DNA of 64,000 nucleotides from CBDCVO01 sp965223085 (GTDB taxonomy: Bacteria > Pseudomonadota > Gammaproteobacteria > Ga0077536), in contig OZ244981.1 of NCBI GenBank assembly GCA_965223085.1, forward strand, positions 2,666,001-2,730,000, given 5' to 3'. The stretch's first letter is position 1. Every line of letters begins with the position of its first letter. Of this stretch, positions 1 through 8,505 are shown one piece after another. The notes beneath the pieces are model-generated. The model ran no database searches. It saw only the letters and a program-made list of their open reading frames with translations, and was not told the DNA's origin. Made by a program: the position numbers and the translations under genes.

Positions 1-1614
1 CAATCTTTGCATGATAGTCAAAATTATGCGGATCTATTGGACGGTCCGCAATTGTTGCTGGAAGCCATTAATACGGCTGATGCAAACACTTACACGCTGA
101 CGTATGAAGATCTGGTAAGCAATCCAAAGGCCGCATGCGCATCGTTGTGCAAATCATTGGGCCTCGCTTTTTGGTCCGGCATGCTCGACTATGGCGCCGA
201 GCCATTTCCCCGCCAAGCCCGTTTCGGTGATCCGGTCGCGGTCGAAAAACATCACACAATAGTCGCGCACCAGGTCGATAGCTGGAACCAGGACTTGGGC
301 GCCGACGACGCTAAACGCGCGGCGATGCAAGACTATATTGACGCCGTGGGCGGACCGACTACGTTTCAACAGCTCGGTTACCCTTTAGCACCAAACTGGC
401 AGGCGGCACCTGCTACCCACCATCAAACGGTGTTAAAAAAACAGCCGATCGAGATCGTTACCAGCATTGCGCCGCACGGCGTGGACAAACAACAGCGCGC
501 CATACAAAGCTGGCTCGAACTTGGGTTTCAGGTTACCTCTCTCAACGTCGCTGCAGAAATTGAGCGCCTCGCGCCGGTATTTTCACACGTCAATTTCGTC
601 ACCCCACCACGCGACGGCACGCCCTTGTGTGGCAAGCCACTCATCTATTTTCACGACATTATCGAATATCAACGTGAGCGCGCCGCGGCGGTCAGCGGCA
701 TCGTGAATTCAGATATCGTCATCGCGGGACCGCAGTGCATCATGAGGCTGATCGAATCGGCGGCGCACGACGGCTTACTATTCGGATCTCGTGTGGACGT
801 CGAGTCATTCGATTTGCTCGTAGGGCAATGGTATTTAGAGGGTTTTGACTTCTTTTTCTATAATCGCGACGTCCTAGACTGCTACCCACCGTCGCCTTTC
901 ATGCTGGGCATGCCTTGGTGGGATTACTGGGCACCCGCGGTACCTTTGACTAAGGGTTTACCGGTCAAGCGACTCGTCTCTCCCTTGTGTTACCACCAGT
1001 TACACCCGGTAAACTATTCGATGGATAATTACCTGCGCTTTGCGCGCGAGTTCTTAGCTGGCCTGACAACGGTCCTTAAATCCGTTGATGCTGCCCATGT
1101 GCCGAAGTTGCCGATCATGGAAGGCGCCGCCGCGGCGACATCGGAAGCGGCTGAGTTATCTATCACGAGTGTTGAATTGCCCGATCTCTCGAGCGAGACG
1201 CAGAAATTTTTGATCGACGAAACTCAATCGCTTACGCTCGCGAAACTTGACGCCTGGACCTACAATCACCAAGGCGAAAAACTTCATGCCCTCGGCAAGC
1301 ACGAGGGCGCGCAGCGTTTATTCGAACTTTCGCTCGCGACCGATGCCGAGCACGTCGCGGCGCTCAATAACTTAGCGGTAATGAGTTGGGACCAAGGCGA
1401 TAGCCATGCAGCTACGGACTATATTGCCCGGGCGTTAGAGTTAGCGCCCCATGATCGCAATGCTGTTCTCAACGCCGGTGGGATTTTGCAAGTGCTGGGC
1501 GAGAACGACAACGCTAAGGCGCTCTATCGTCGCTATTTAGCGCAATATCCCAACGACGAAGAAGTTCGCGCGCAACTTGAAACGGTAGACAGCACCGCAT
1601 CTGTGCCGGCGTAA
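1..1614 (+). CDS. Sulfotransferase-like protein with C-terminal TPRs (5' end outside window)
   Basis: The frame is open from the first base, so the true start lies upstream and the N-terminal PAPS-binding part is not seen. The first ~130 visible residues resemble the C-terminal end of a sulfotransferase domain, with the typical 'YEDLVSNP' followed by a Leu/Cys-rich helix. Residues ~150-350 form a second globular part (with 'YFHDIIEYQRER' and 'GMPWWDYWAP') that may be glycosyltransferase-like, but I cannot name it. Residues ~410-520 are tetratricopeptide repeats ('AALNNLAVMSWDQGD', 'NAGGILQVLGENDNA'). A role in polysaccharide or glycan modification is inferred, and would fit the exosortase substrates elsewhere in the window. 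Ends with TAA. Confidence 0.6.
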   Translation, partial: QSLHDSQNYADLLDGPQLLLEAINTADANTYTLTYEDLVSNPKAACASLCKSLGLAFWSGMLDYGAEPFPRQARFGDPVAVEKHHTIVAHQVDSWNQDLGADDAKRAAMQDYIDAVGGPTTFQQLGYPLAPNWQAAPATHHQTVLKKQPIEIVTSIAPHGVDKQQRAIQSWLELGFQVTSLNVAAEIERLAPVFSHVNFVTPPRDGTPLCGKPLIYFHDIIEYQRERAAAVSGIVNSDIVIAGPQCIMRLIESAAHDGLLFGSRVDVESFDLLVGQWYLEGFDFFFYNRDVLDCYPPSPFMLGMPWWDYWAPAVPLTKGLPVKRLVSPLCYHQLHPVNYSMDNYLRFAREFLAGLTTVLKSVDAAHVPKLPIMEGAAAATSEAAELSITSVELPDLSSETQKFLIDETQSLTLAKLDAWTYNHQGEKLHALGKHEGAQRLFELSLATDAEHVAALNNLAVMSWDQGDSHAATDYIARALELAPHDRNAVLNAGGILQVLGENDNAKALYRRYLAQYPNDEEVRAQLETVDSTASVPA

Positions 1615-1720
1615 GGGCCTTATTGAAAGAGGGTGCGTCGCTGCTGTGACCCCGGCAAGCGTCTATTTCGGACTCCATACTGGCTTAACGCCATCACCAC
1701 CGAGAACACTCAAACTTTTC

Positions 1721-2464
1721 TCAATCGAGGTAGTTATGCACGACTTCACCATCTTCGAGCGTGAAGTCCGAGCGATAATAAAACCCGCCGAGTGTTTTTT
1801 TGATTGGAATATCGGCCATGCGATCCGCTGGCGAATTCCCGAACTCTAGCGTTGCAGGGCCCTTGTGCACTTCGCGTACGTCACTGTTTGTGAGTACCGT
1901 GGAGGTGAGCTGATCAACCTCCGGCGGTGCGCTCATCGACACCGATGGAATGAGCTTGCGTGTAATCCATTCGCTGGTGCCGGCCAAATCGTTCGGCGTG
2001 CCGAATTCAGACAGGCGCAGGGCGGATGTGATCAGTGTAATACCGCCACGTTCCACGGTGGCGCTGACCACATCGTCCTCGAGTTCCATACGCAGGCGTC
2101 CGAGCTTTTTCGGGAAACCCCAGATTTCGCGGCCGCCGCCGATGGCGACGTCGTTGTCGAGGATCAGATAGATGCTGTAGTTCACGTGGCGACGTTGAAA
2201 CGTCGCGTGGGTAAAGATGTGCGCTTCGTAGTACCGGCCGAAGCCTGAACAGAGAAAATCTGCGACGGAGACGAACATCTGATTGTCTCGGTTCGGTGTC
2301 AGCGGCGACGGTACGAGGCGCCTGAGTGCCCGCGCGTCGGTCTCGAACTGTACGAGAAGCATCGCGGAATCGCGATAGTGAAACGGCGGCGTGCCGTAGA
2401 GTCCGGAGATCTCCGGGCTCGAATACGGGTGTTTTATCTTCATTGCACGTTTTTTCTTGGCCAT
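1721..2464 (-). CDS. Acetoacetate decarboxylase-family protein (copy 1)
   Basis: About 247 residues, the usual length for the acetoacetate decarboxylase (ADC) superfamily. The family signature 'GREIWGFPKKLG' is present; the paired lysines match the Schiff-base lysine and its neighbour in true ADC. ATG at 2464 is chosen because a purine-rich stretch (GGGAG) lies upstream; a TTG 27 bases further out also keeps the frame. Substrate is uncertain: many members act on other beta-keto acids or related compounds rather than acetoacetate. It stands alone, convergent with the sulfotransferase/TPR gene and divergent from the PhoX-like gene. A second, diverged family member lies at 18697-19437. Confidence 0.8.
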   Translation of the reverse strand: MAKKKRAMKIKHPYSSPEISGLYGTPPFHYRDSAMLLVQFETDARALRRLVPSPLTPNRDNQMFVSVADFLCSGFGRYYEAHIFTHATFQRRHVNYSIYLILDNDVAIGGGREIWGFPKKLGRLRMELEDDVVSATVERGGITLITSALRLSEFGTPNDLAGTSEWITRKLIPSVSMSAPPEVDQLTSTVLTNSDVREVHKGPATLEFGNSPADRMADIPIKKTLGGFYYRSDFTLEDGEVVHNYLD

Positions 2465-2833
2465 CACCTTTATGCTCCCTTGGTTCTGCAATGTTGTGCA
2501 GTATAGCCGCTGCCGATCGTGATGTTCGAGCCGCCCGGCAGCGGCGCCGGACGGCTCGCCGAAATATGCCGCTCCGGCGTGCCGCTGTAATCGCTATTTC
2601 CTTGTCACAAACATGCCGCACTGCCTTAACAAAGCTGTCACCAATTTCTCATCCCAGTGTCATACGTAGGCTCGATCCTTTTATCTGCGGGGAAAATCGA
2701 TGACGGCGATAGAGCAATTGCGTCGTGGGTCATGTCGGCCCCGCATCAGGCGGTGCGAGCAAAGCGAGACCACCAATCATCGTAGCGCCAACAAGTAATT
2801 GAACAATGGCAATTTTCTTGGAGGGACATTCCG
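2465..2833. other. Divergent intergenic region
   Basis: About 370 bases between two divergently transcribed genes, which must hold both promoters. I see no convincing additional gene or strong palindrome. A ribosome-binding site (GGAGGG) lies just before the ATG at 2834. Confidence 0.5.
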
Positions 2834-4300
2834 ATGAAGAAGCATCTATTGGCATCTGCGGTCGCGTTGGTATGCGTCAACGCCTACGCTATCGATCCGT
2901 TCGTGCCACGTAATGACACGAATAACGCTATCCCACTGCTCGACGAAGACACGGTGCCGTTTGCCGTTCCGACGGGATGGAAACAAACGCTCGTTACGAA
3001 CCGCGACATATTGTCCGCAGGAAAAGCATCCGGCTACGCGGCGAAGGGCGAATTTCAAAGCACTTTTGAGAACTGGGACATGGTCGCGATCGGCGGTGCG
3101 AATCATGAGTATGTTTATATCCCCATGGAAGTTCAAACCGGTGCCGGCGTGGTTCGATACAACCGCGATACGGGTGTGTCGACAACGCTCATGGGTGGTA
3201 ACGAAAGCGGCGTATTCGAGTCCGAGCCGTCACAGTGGAGCGCGTTGAACGACGATTTTGGGGCTTTTGACCCGGCGGTACTGTCGCCTTGGAATAGTGT
3301 GCTTACCGCGGAAGAGTGGTCCGGTAATGGCCGCATTTTTGAGATTCATAATCCCGAAGTCGCCGCTAACAAATCCACTGCGGTAGTGGAATGGCTGAGT
3401 GGCGTACCCTCGGTTTCACACGAAGGTTTGCAGTTCGACGGCCAGGGTCGGCTGTATTTTGTCGACGAAAGCAATAGCGGTTCGATCTATCGATACACAG
3501 CGCGGGTGGCGGGCGACCTTAGCCGCGGGCAAACCGAAGTATTAGTGGTTGACGCTTTCGGCGGGACCGCAGGGAGTACTTGGGACGACGGCGTGAACGT
3601 CGGCCAAGACCGCACGGGCTCCGCACAATGGGTCGCGATCACGGACGCTGACGGCAACGCGACGACTGCGGCGGATCCCTTTGATTTTACCGCGCGCGGT
3701 GGTCGTGCGGCCGCTGATGAGGTCAACGGCACACCGTTCGGCCGGCCGGAAGACCTCGAGTTTGGCACGCTCGGCAATGGTAAGGACGCGGTCTTTTTTG
3801 CCACGACCAGCGAAAATATTATCTACAGCATCGAACTCGACGCCGATGGTAGTGGCGGAGCGATAGTGCGCGAATTCGTCAATAGCGAAGTGACGCCAGA
3901 TTCGATCGGCAATGACCCCGTTGGGGCGGGTGCTGATGACGCAAGCTATGGCCTCGATGACCCTGATAACCTCGCGATCGATGTAGGCCCGAACGGTGAA
4001 TTGCAGCTCTTTATTATCGAAGACGAGCACCCCGGCGATGTGTGGGTGGCTACCGACGCCGATCGTGACGGTGTCGCAGAAGTCGTCGAGCTATTCATCA
4101 GTTTGGCGGACTACAACTCGGAGCCTACCGGGTTCATTAAGGACCCTCGTGGCGGCTTCTTAGTGGCCGTTCAACATCCGGATAGCCGCAACGACGCGTT
4201 GTGGAAAGTCGCACCTGTCCCCGTGCCCGGCGCCGTATGGCTGTTCGGCAGCGCGTTGGCGAGTTTCGCCAGTGTTGCCCGCCGGCACCGGACGAGCTAG
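2834..4300 (+). CDS. Secreted PhoX/DUF839-like protein with VPLPA/PEP-CTERM sorting tail
   Basis: 488 residues. An N-terminal signal peptide (MKKHLLASAVALVCVNAYA) leads into a beta-propeller-like body with 'FDGQGRLYFVDE' and 'RPEDLEFGTLGNGKDAVFF', which resembles DUF839/PhoX-type calcium-dependent phosphatase relatives. The C-terminus has 'VPVPGAVWLFGSALASF' followed by an arginine-rich end, the pattern of a VPLPA/PEP-CTERM exosortase sorting signal: a Pro motif, one membrane helix, then a basic tail. It is therefore predicted to be exported and processed by an exosortase that is not in this window. GGAGGG ribosome-binding site 8 bases before the ATG. Enzymatic activity is not shown. Confidence 0.75.
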   Translation: MKKHLLASAVALVCVNAYAIDPFVPRNDTNNAIPLLDEDTVPFAVPTGWKQTLVTNRDILSAGKASGYAAKGEFQSTFENWDMVAIGGANHEYVYIPMEVQTGAGVVRYNRDTGVSTTLMGGNESGVFESEPSQWSALNDDFGAFDPAVLSPWNSVLTAEEWSGNGRIFEIHNPEVAANKSTAVVEWLSGVPSVSHEGLQFDGQGRLYFVDESNSGSIYRYTARVAGDLSRGQTEVLVVDAFGGTAGSTWDDGVNVGQDRTGSAQWVAITDADGNATTAADPFDFTARGGRAAADEVNGTPFGRPEDLEFGTLGNGKDAVFFATTSENIIYSIELDADGSGGAIVREFVNSEVTPDSIGNDPVGAGADDASYGLDDPDNLAIDVGPNGELQLFIIEDEHPGDVWVATDADRDGVAEVVELFISLADYNSEPTGFIKDPRGGFLVAVQHPDSRNDALWKVAPVPVPGAVWLFGSALASFASVARRHRTS

Positions 4301-4326
4301 GCGGTTAATGGGAAGCGACTGATGCA

Positions 4327-4371
4327 CAGCAGGACCCCCACCGTAGGCGTGATGGGGTGGGTGTCCTGCTG
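4327..4371 (+). terminator. Hairpin after the PhoX-like gene
   Basis: Left arm 4327-4342 (cagcaggacccccacc) pairs with 4354-4371 (ggtgggtgtcctgctg core) with one mismatch, 27 bases after the stop codon. No strong T-run follows, so it may be a weak terminator or an RNA-stabilising hairpin. Confidence 0.5.
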
Positions 4372-4445
4372 CAAGAAACTATGTTGCTTTAGTAGCGAAC
4401 GTAGGGGCGCTTACGCGGCGTTCCTAGCGATGATTTTTCCTTAAG

Positions 4446-4548
4446 ATGATGAAATCAATACTGGCATTAATAGCCCTGGGCACGCTGTTTGTGTGTAAAC
4501 TTGCCTCAGCAAACAATCCCTATCATTTGCAAATTCTCGAGCGTCTGC
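4446..4548 (+). pseudogene. Signal-peptide stub interrupted by an IS3 remnant
   Basis: An ATG-started frame encodes about 29 residues shaped like a signal peptide (MMKSILALIALGTLF..LASA) and then runs straight into IS3-type sequence in a non-coding frame. This looks like the 5' end of a secreted-protein gene cut off by insertion or deletion. What the gene was cannot be told. Confidence 0.4.
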
Positions 4549-4865
4549 GTGGACGTGTCGGAGGCGAAGCGACTCAAAGAACTCGAGCGAGAGAACTCGG
4601 AGCTGAAGAAGATGGTTGCGGAGCAGGCGCTGGATATCCGGATGCTGAAGGACGTAAACAGCCGAAAATGGTGAGCCTGGCGGAGCGGCGGCGCTGTGTA
4701 AGCTACCTGCGGGAACGTTATACGGTTAACGAACGTCGCGCCTGTCAGGCGATGGAGATGAACCGGTCGAGTTACCGATATGCGGGAACGAAGGCAGTAG
4801 TGGACGGGGTCTACCAACGGGTTGTGGCGCTATCGCATCAGTATCCATGCTGGGGCTACGCTAAC
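4549..4865 (+). mobile_element. IS3-family (IS407-like) remnant
   Basis: The end of OrfA (AKRLKELERENSELKKMV.., a leucine-zipper-like helix ending VNSRKW then stop) is followed by the beginning of OrfB (MVSLAERRRCVSYLRERY.. to SHQYPCWGY). OrfB is cut at about residue 65, before any catalytic DDE residue, so the copy is dead. It abuts the 3' end of the CadI-like gene within about 18 bases, which suggests the element marks the left boundary of an inserted cluster. Confidence 0.8.
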
Positions 4866-4880
4866 AGTACGTCCGCCCAC

Positions 4881-5273
4881 CTAAGAGAATTCAGGTGCAC
4901 TGCCAAAGGTCTCAGAATCTCCCGTCACACGATACCATTCCCATTGGAGACCATCTGGTTCTTTTGCCCAAACTTTTTCGGAATTAGCGTAACAGCAGGT
5001 GGTATTCTCTTCTTCCAAGCTGATCATTCCCGAAGCCCTTAATCGATCCGCAGTTGTGGTTACCTCGTCTTCAGAAAAAACTTCAACCCCGAGGTGATCC
5101 AGACGCTCAGCTGCGTCAGGACGCTCATTAAGGACGAGTTTTAAAGGCGGACTTTCGATAGCAAAATTTGCATAACGTGGCTTTCTTTTATTTACTTCCA
5201 CATTGAAGAGTTTTCCGTAGAATTCGATAGCTGCGTCAAGGTTCTTAACGTTTAACGCGATTTGTACTCTCAT
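4881..5273 (-). CDS. ArsI/CadI-family VOC metalloprotein
   Basis: 130 residues, a single vicinal-oxygen-chelate (glyoxalase/dioxygenase) module. The start (MRVQIALNV), 'YANFAIESPPLKLVL', 'LDHLGVEV' and 'TTCCYA' follow the family containing mycobacterial CadI and the C-As lyase ArsI. ArsI binds trivalent organoarsenicals through the adjacent cysteines, here C93/C94, and uses a His/His/Glu iron site. His60 and Glu112 are present, but the first metal His is Gln4, as I recall for CadI. Arsenic lyase activity is therefore uncertain and metal(loid) binding more likely. It lies downstream of the molybdoenzyme on the same strand, 127 bases away, and may be its last operon gene. Confidence 0.8.
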   Translation of the reverse strand: MRVQIALNVKNLDAAIEFYGKLFNVEVNKRKPRYANFAIESPPLKLVLNERPDAAERLDHLGVEVFSEDEVTTTADRLRASGMISLEEENTTCCYANSEKVWAKEPDGLQWEWYRVTGDSETFGSAPEFS

Positions 5274-5291
5274 GATAATTGCTCCAAGTTT

Positions 5292-5420
5292 TTAATTAGC
5301 AGTCTCGTTAACCCATACAGTTTCCGGTACCAGCGCTAATAACTGACCATTAACAATACCCGGCCAAGAAAAGCCTCCAGTTAGTTCGAAAGTCCCCGGA
5401 TTATTTCGCGTCCTTTGCAT
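5292..5420 (-). CDS. Possible small ORF between molybdoenzyme and CadI-like gene
   Basis: A 42-codon ATG-to-TAA frame overlaps the last 20 bases of the molybdoenzyme gene in another frame and fills the gap to the CadI-like gene. The predicted peptide contains 'GGFSWPGIVNGQLLALVPE'. No ribosome-binding site is clear and I recognise no family. It may be a gene remnant. Confidence 0.2.
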   Translation of the reverse strand: MQRTRNNPGTFELTGGFSWPGIVNGQLLALVPETVWVNETAN

Positions 5421-8070
5421 TCTGCTCGAGGAATTTCGTTACCATTTGTTGCTGCTCGGCGTTCAACCCAGAACGGGGAAACATTGTTTCCTGGGTGATG
5501 GCGCGCCATTGCTTGATAGTAAACTCGCTAGGTTCGTGCGCGATATGACAAGCTGTACAACGCTCGTAGAACAGCTTTTCCCCGGGCGCCATGTCACCAA
5601 GCGCAGCGCTGCGAATTTTCGCTGCACGCACGCTGAATGTTTCGCTGGAAAAGTCAATCGAGGCGGTGTTAGTCTCAATCGGAGGTGGACGATAGGCCTT
5701 GTTCTCCGATTCGGGATCGATGCATTTCTTAATTGATGCAAGACACGTGTTTGCGCTCGTCGCCTGGCTTAATTCGCTGCTTGCCTTGCTCGTCGTGAGG
5801 ATATTGACTGCTCCGCTGTTACAGCGTCCCTGACTGTCCAATTGTAACCAGTTGCCCTCTTCCACGGTCACGACCCCTTGCATAATCGAATCAGAGACCG
5901 TAGCACCTGCAATCAGACGGCCCCTGCGATTATAGACTTCGACGAGATCGCCATCTTCGATGCCATTGCTCTTTGAGTCTTCGACACTGATGGTAATGTG
6001 TTGACGCCCTTGAACGTTGTTGTGCATACGTACATCGGCATTGGCCATTTGCGAATGCACTCGCATATGTGGGTGAGGACTCAACACGTGCAGCTGCCCT
6101 TTCGCGGCATTACCCAGATACTCGACAGGTTCCATCCATTTCGGCATCGGCGGGCATCCCTTACTATTAAAGTCGGCAATCGTTTCACTATAGAGTTCAA
6201 TTTTGCCGGATACTGTGTGTAACGGATTAGCTTTTGGATCAGCATAAAAATCACGGTGTTGGACCCAGTCCTCCGCGCTATCGGGTGTCTCCAAAGTTGT
6301 AACACCACTCTCCCAAAATTCGTCAAACGGCATTGTGGCACTGGACGCTTCATAACTTCGTTTCAAGATGTCCCGCACTTGCATACCGTTTTCCGTGAAC
6401 CCAGCTTCTACCCCGAGTTTGGCCGCTAAGCGGCGAAAGATCTCAAAATCGTCAAGGCTCTCACCGACCGGTTCGATCACTTGCCGCATGACATAGATCC
6501 TATCTCGACTGTTGGAGTTTCCGGAGGAAATATCATCGCGTTCTAGAGTCGATGTAGCTGGGAATACGATATCGGCGAAACGTGCCGATGCGCACCACCA
6601 AGGATCTTGGCATATCACCGTTTCAATCTTCTCATTCATGGCGCCTAGAAGCTCATTGGTGTCCTGTTGATGAGATATAAAGTTGTTGCCAGAGTTGTAA
6701 ATAAGACGAACGTCAGGATATATATATTCCTTACCACCAAGCTGGTAAGGTTTATCCGGGTTTAGTAGCATTTCGGAAATCCGAGAAGCGGGACAGCGTG
6801 TCTTAACCGGATTGCGGCCTTGCGACAAACCAACGGGCATAGCCTTGCCGGACTGCGGTAAACCCCCACCGCCGTAGTGCCAACTAAAGCCAACGCCTTC
6901 ACCAGGCTTCCCAATCGAACCAATCAAGGCAGCGAAGTTGATCATCACCCAATGTGTCATCTCTCCGTGGTCTGCGCGTTGAAGAGACCAACCACCTGCC
7001 AATTGCGTCCGTTGTCGCGCTATTAACTCCGCCAGCTCGATTATTTTCTCCGCGGGAATGCCGGTGATATTCGCTGCCCAAGCAGGTGTCTTAGGCGGCG
7101 AGCCATCGGCATCTTTGCCAAGAAGATAGGACTTAAAACGCTCGAAACCGACCGTGTATTTGTCGATGTATTTTTGGTCGTGTAGGTTATTCTTGATAAC
7201 GTGATAAGACATCGCAAGAAACAGCGCGGTATCGGTGTTTGGCACGATCTTTACCCATTCAGCATCCATCGCCTTGTCGGTCGCGGTGCGTTGTGGATTG
7301 ATCGAAATAAAACGCACGCCTGCTTTCTTAAGCTTCTCAAAGGCAGGATACATTTGGTGATCCGGCACGCGATATTCGATCCTACTGTTGTTCCAGGGAT
7401 CGGAGCCGACCAAGACCATCAACTCTGTATGCTTAGCGATAACCGGCCAAGCAGTCTGCGGCCCTAAAACGCCCAAGCCTCCAATGATATGCGGCAGACT
7501 AGCGCCGGCTGCCGCGATAGAGTAATTGCCGATGGTCGTCGTATGTCCGCCAAGTAGGCCAAACAGTCGGCCCTGCAGAACATTTGGGCGTAGCAGTCCC
7601 GCGTGTGACCACCCTCCGTAAGATGTACTGAAGAGCGCCTCGTTGCTGTGCTGTTCGACGGTATTCAAGATTGCGTCGGCTGCCAGCGACAGCGCCTCTT
7701 CCCACGTAACGCGAACAAAAGCCTCGCGGCCGCGCAGTTCACTCCGCGTATCCCCGCGGTAGTTTTCGAGGTAGGATTTTCGAACCATTGGATAGCGAAC
7801 CCGGGTTTCATGGTAAAGGCGCCCGAGTATCCCTTCGGTTAGCATTGCTGTGGGTCTAGCGTCGACCCCTGGTAGTGGTTGTACCCCTATTAGCACGCCA
7901 TCACGTACCACCGCTTTAAAAGGCCCCCAATGGCTCGCATGCGGAATAACGATTGTGTCTGCGCCGAAAACCTGCGTGGTAGGGAATATTGCGAGACTAG
8001 TAGCAGCTCCTTTCGTGGCCAATCCAGCAGCAACTGCGGCCTTCAAAAATCTTCTTCTAGAATGACTCAT
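5401..8070 (-). CDS. TorA/DMSO-reductase-family molybdoenzyme with fused C-terminal cytochrome c
   Basis: 889 residues from the ATG at 8070. This start is chosen because its ATGA overlaps the arsR stop codon (translational coupling) and puts a Tat signal (SRRRFLKAAVAAG) at the N-terminus. The body is a bis-MGD reductase of the TMAO/DMSO/biotin-sulfoxide class: 'YGGWSHAGLLRPNVLQG', 'GNYSIAAAG' with the likely Mo-ligand Ser184, 'GSDPWNNSRIEYR', and a C-terminal dinucleotide-binding region ('NDVVxIHN'-type, here DGDLVEVYNRRGR). Unlike TorA (about 830 aa), it continues into a haem-c domain with 'CTACH' at Cys838 and a plausible Met ligand in 'ETMFPRSG'. It is periplasmic and would receive electrons through its own haem. 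The natural substrate is unknown; N-/S-oxides or metalloid oxyanions are possible. Confidence 0.85.
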   Translation of the reverse strand: MSHSRRRFLKAAVAAGLATKGAATSLAIFPTTQVFGADTIVIPHASHWGPFKAVVRDGVLIGVQPLPGVDARPTAMLTEGILGRLYHETRVRYPMVRKSYLENYRGDTRSELRGREAFVRVTWEEALSLAADAILNTVEQHSNEALFSTSYGGWSHAGLLRPNVLQGRLFGLLGGHTTTIGNYSIAAAGASLPHIIGGLGVLGPQTAWPVIAKHTELMVLVGSDPWNNSRIEYRVPDHQMYPAFEKLKKAGVRFISINPQRTATDKAMDAEWVKIVPNTDTALFLAMSYHVIKNNLHDQKYIDKYTVGFERFKSYLLGKDADGSPPKTPAWAANITGIPAEKIIELAELIARQRTQLAGGWSLQRADHGEMTHWVMINFAALIGSIGKPGEGVGFSWHYGGGGLPQSGKAMPVGLSQGRNPVKTRCPASRISEMLLNPDKPYQLGGKEYIYPDVRLIYNSGNNFISHQQDTNELLGAMNEKIETVICQDPWWCASARFADIVFPATSTLERDDISSGNSNSRDRIYVMRQVIEPVGESLDDFEIFRRLAAKLGVEAGFTENGMQVRDILKRSYEASSATMPFDEFWESGVTTLETPDSAEDWVQHRDFYADPKANPLHTVSGKIELYSETIADFNSKGCPPMPKWMEPVEYLGNAAKGQLHVLSPHPHMRVHSQMANADVRMHNNVQGRQHITISVEDSKSNGIEDGDLVEVYNRRGRLIAGATVSDSIMQGVVTVEEGNWLQLDSQGRCNSGAVNILTTSKASSELSQATSANTCLASIKKCIDPESENKAYRPPPIETNTASIDFSSETFSVRAAKIRSAALGDMAPGEKLFYERCTACHIAHEPSEFTIKQWRAITQETMFPRSGLNAEQQQMVTKFLEQNAKDAK

Positions 8071-8387
8071 ACGTCCTCCAAACCGACACAGCATTGATCC
8101 GTGAGATAGTCCACGAGATCCCCCATAACCCCGTAATTTGCAATCGATGTTATTTCTCGACCTCGTCGGTTTTGGCTGATCAAGTCCGCCTCCTTCAATG
8201 CGGCTAGGTGATGAGCCAGTGTGGATGGTGGAATGCCCAGCCGTTTTTGCAGTCCCCCGACATTGATACCTGTCGGCCCCGCTCGCACGAGCAATTTGTA
8301 CACACGAAGCCGCGTCGGATTCCCTAGTGATGCAAGGCGCCCTGCAACAACTTGTTCCTGCTTAGCTTTCGTTTTAGGCTTTGTCAT
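8067..8387 (-). CDS. ArsR/SmtB-family repressor
   Basis: 106 residues with a winged-helix domain: 'RLASLGNPTRLRVYKLL', then the recognition region 'LGIPPSTLAHHLAALKEADLI' and wing 'RRGREI'. The C-terminus carries adjacent Cys99-Cys100 (DQCCVG), placed like the C-terminal cysteine pairs that sense As(III) in some ArsR proteins. It lies directly upstream of, and overlaps by four bases, the molybdoenzyme gene, so it should control that operon. A perfect inverted repeat lies just before its start codon. Confidence 0.9.
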   Translation of the reverse strand: MTKPKTKAKQEQVVAGRLASLGNPTRLRVYKLLVRAGPTGINVGGLQKRLGIPPSTLAHHLAALKEADLISQNRRGREITSIANYGVMGDLVDYLTDQCCVGLEDV

Positions 8388-8390
8388 GAT

Positions 8391-8418
8391 ATAACTATAT
8401 CACTAGTTATATAGTTAT
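8391..8418. promoter_or_regulatory. ArsR operator candidate (perfect inverted repeat)
   Basis: ataactatat (8391-8400) and atatagttat (8409-8418) are perfect inverted 10-base arms around an 8-base centre, lying 4-31 bases before the arsR ATG. AT-rich palindromes at this position are typical of ArsR/SmtB autoregulation. It sits in the divergent region and could also influence the DUF1326 gene. Confidence 0.7.
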
Positions 8419-8505
8419 TACAATTACCGCAATTAAGACCGATGAGATAATGAAAGATCTGACTAAATTGGGTGCGGGATTCGCACCAAAAGGAGGAATG
8501 GCGTA

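Noticed and set aside
2007..2621. 204-codon open frame overlapping the first ADC-like gene on the same strand
   Set aside because: Arginine-rich, no start signal, and a shifted reading of a clearly real gene.
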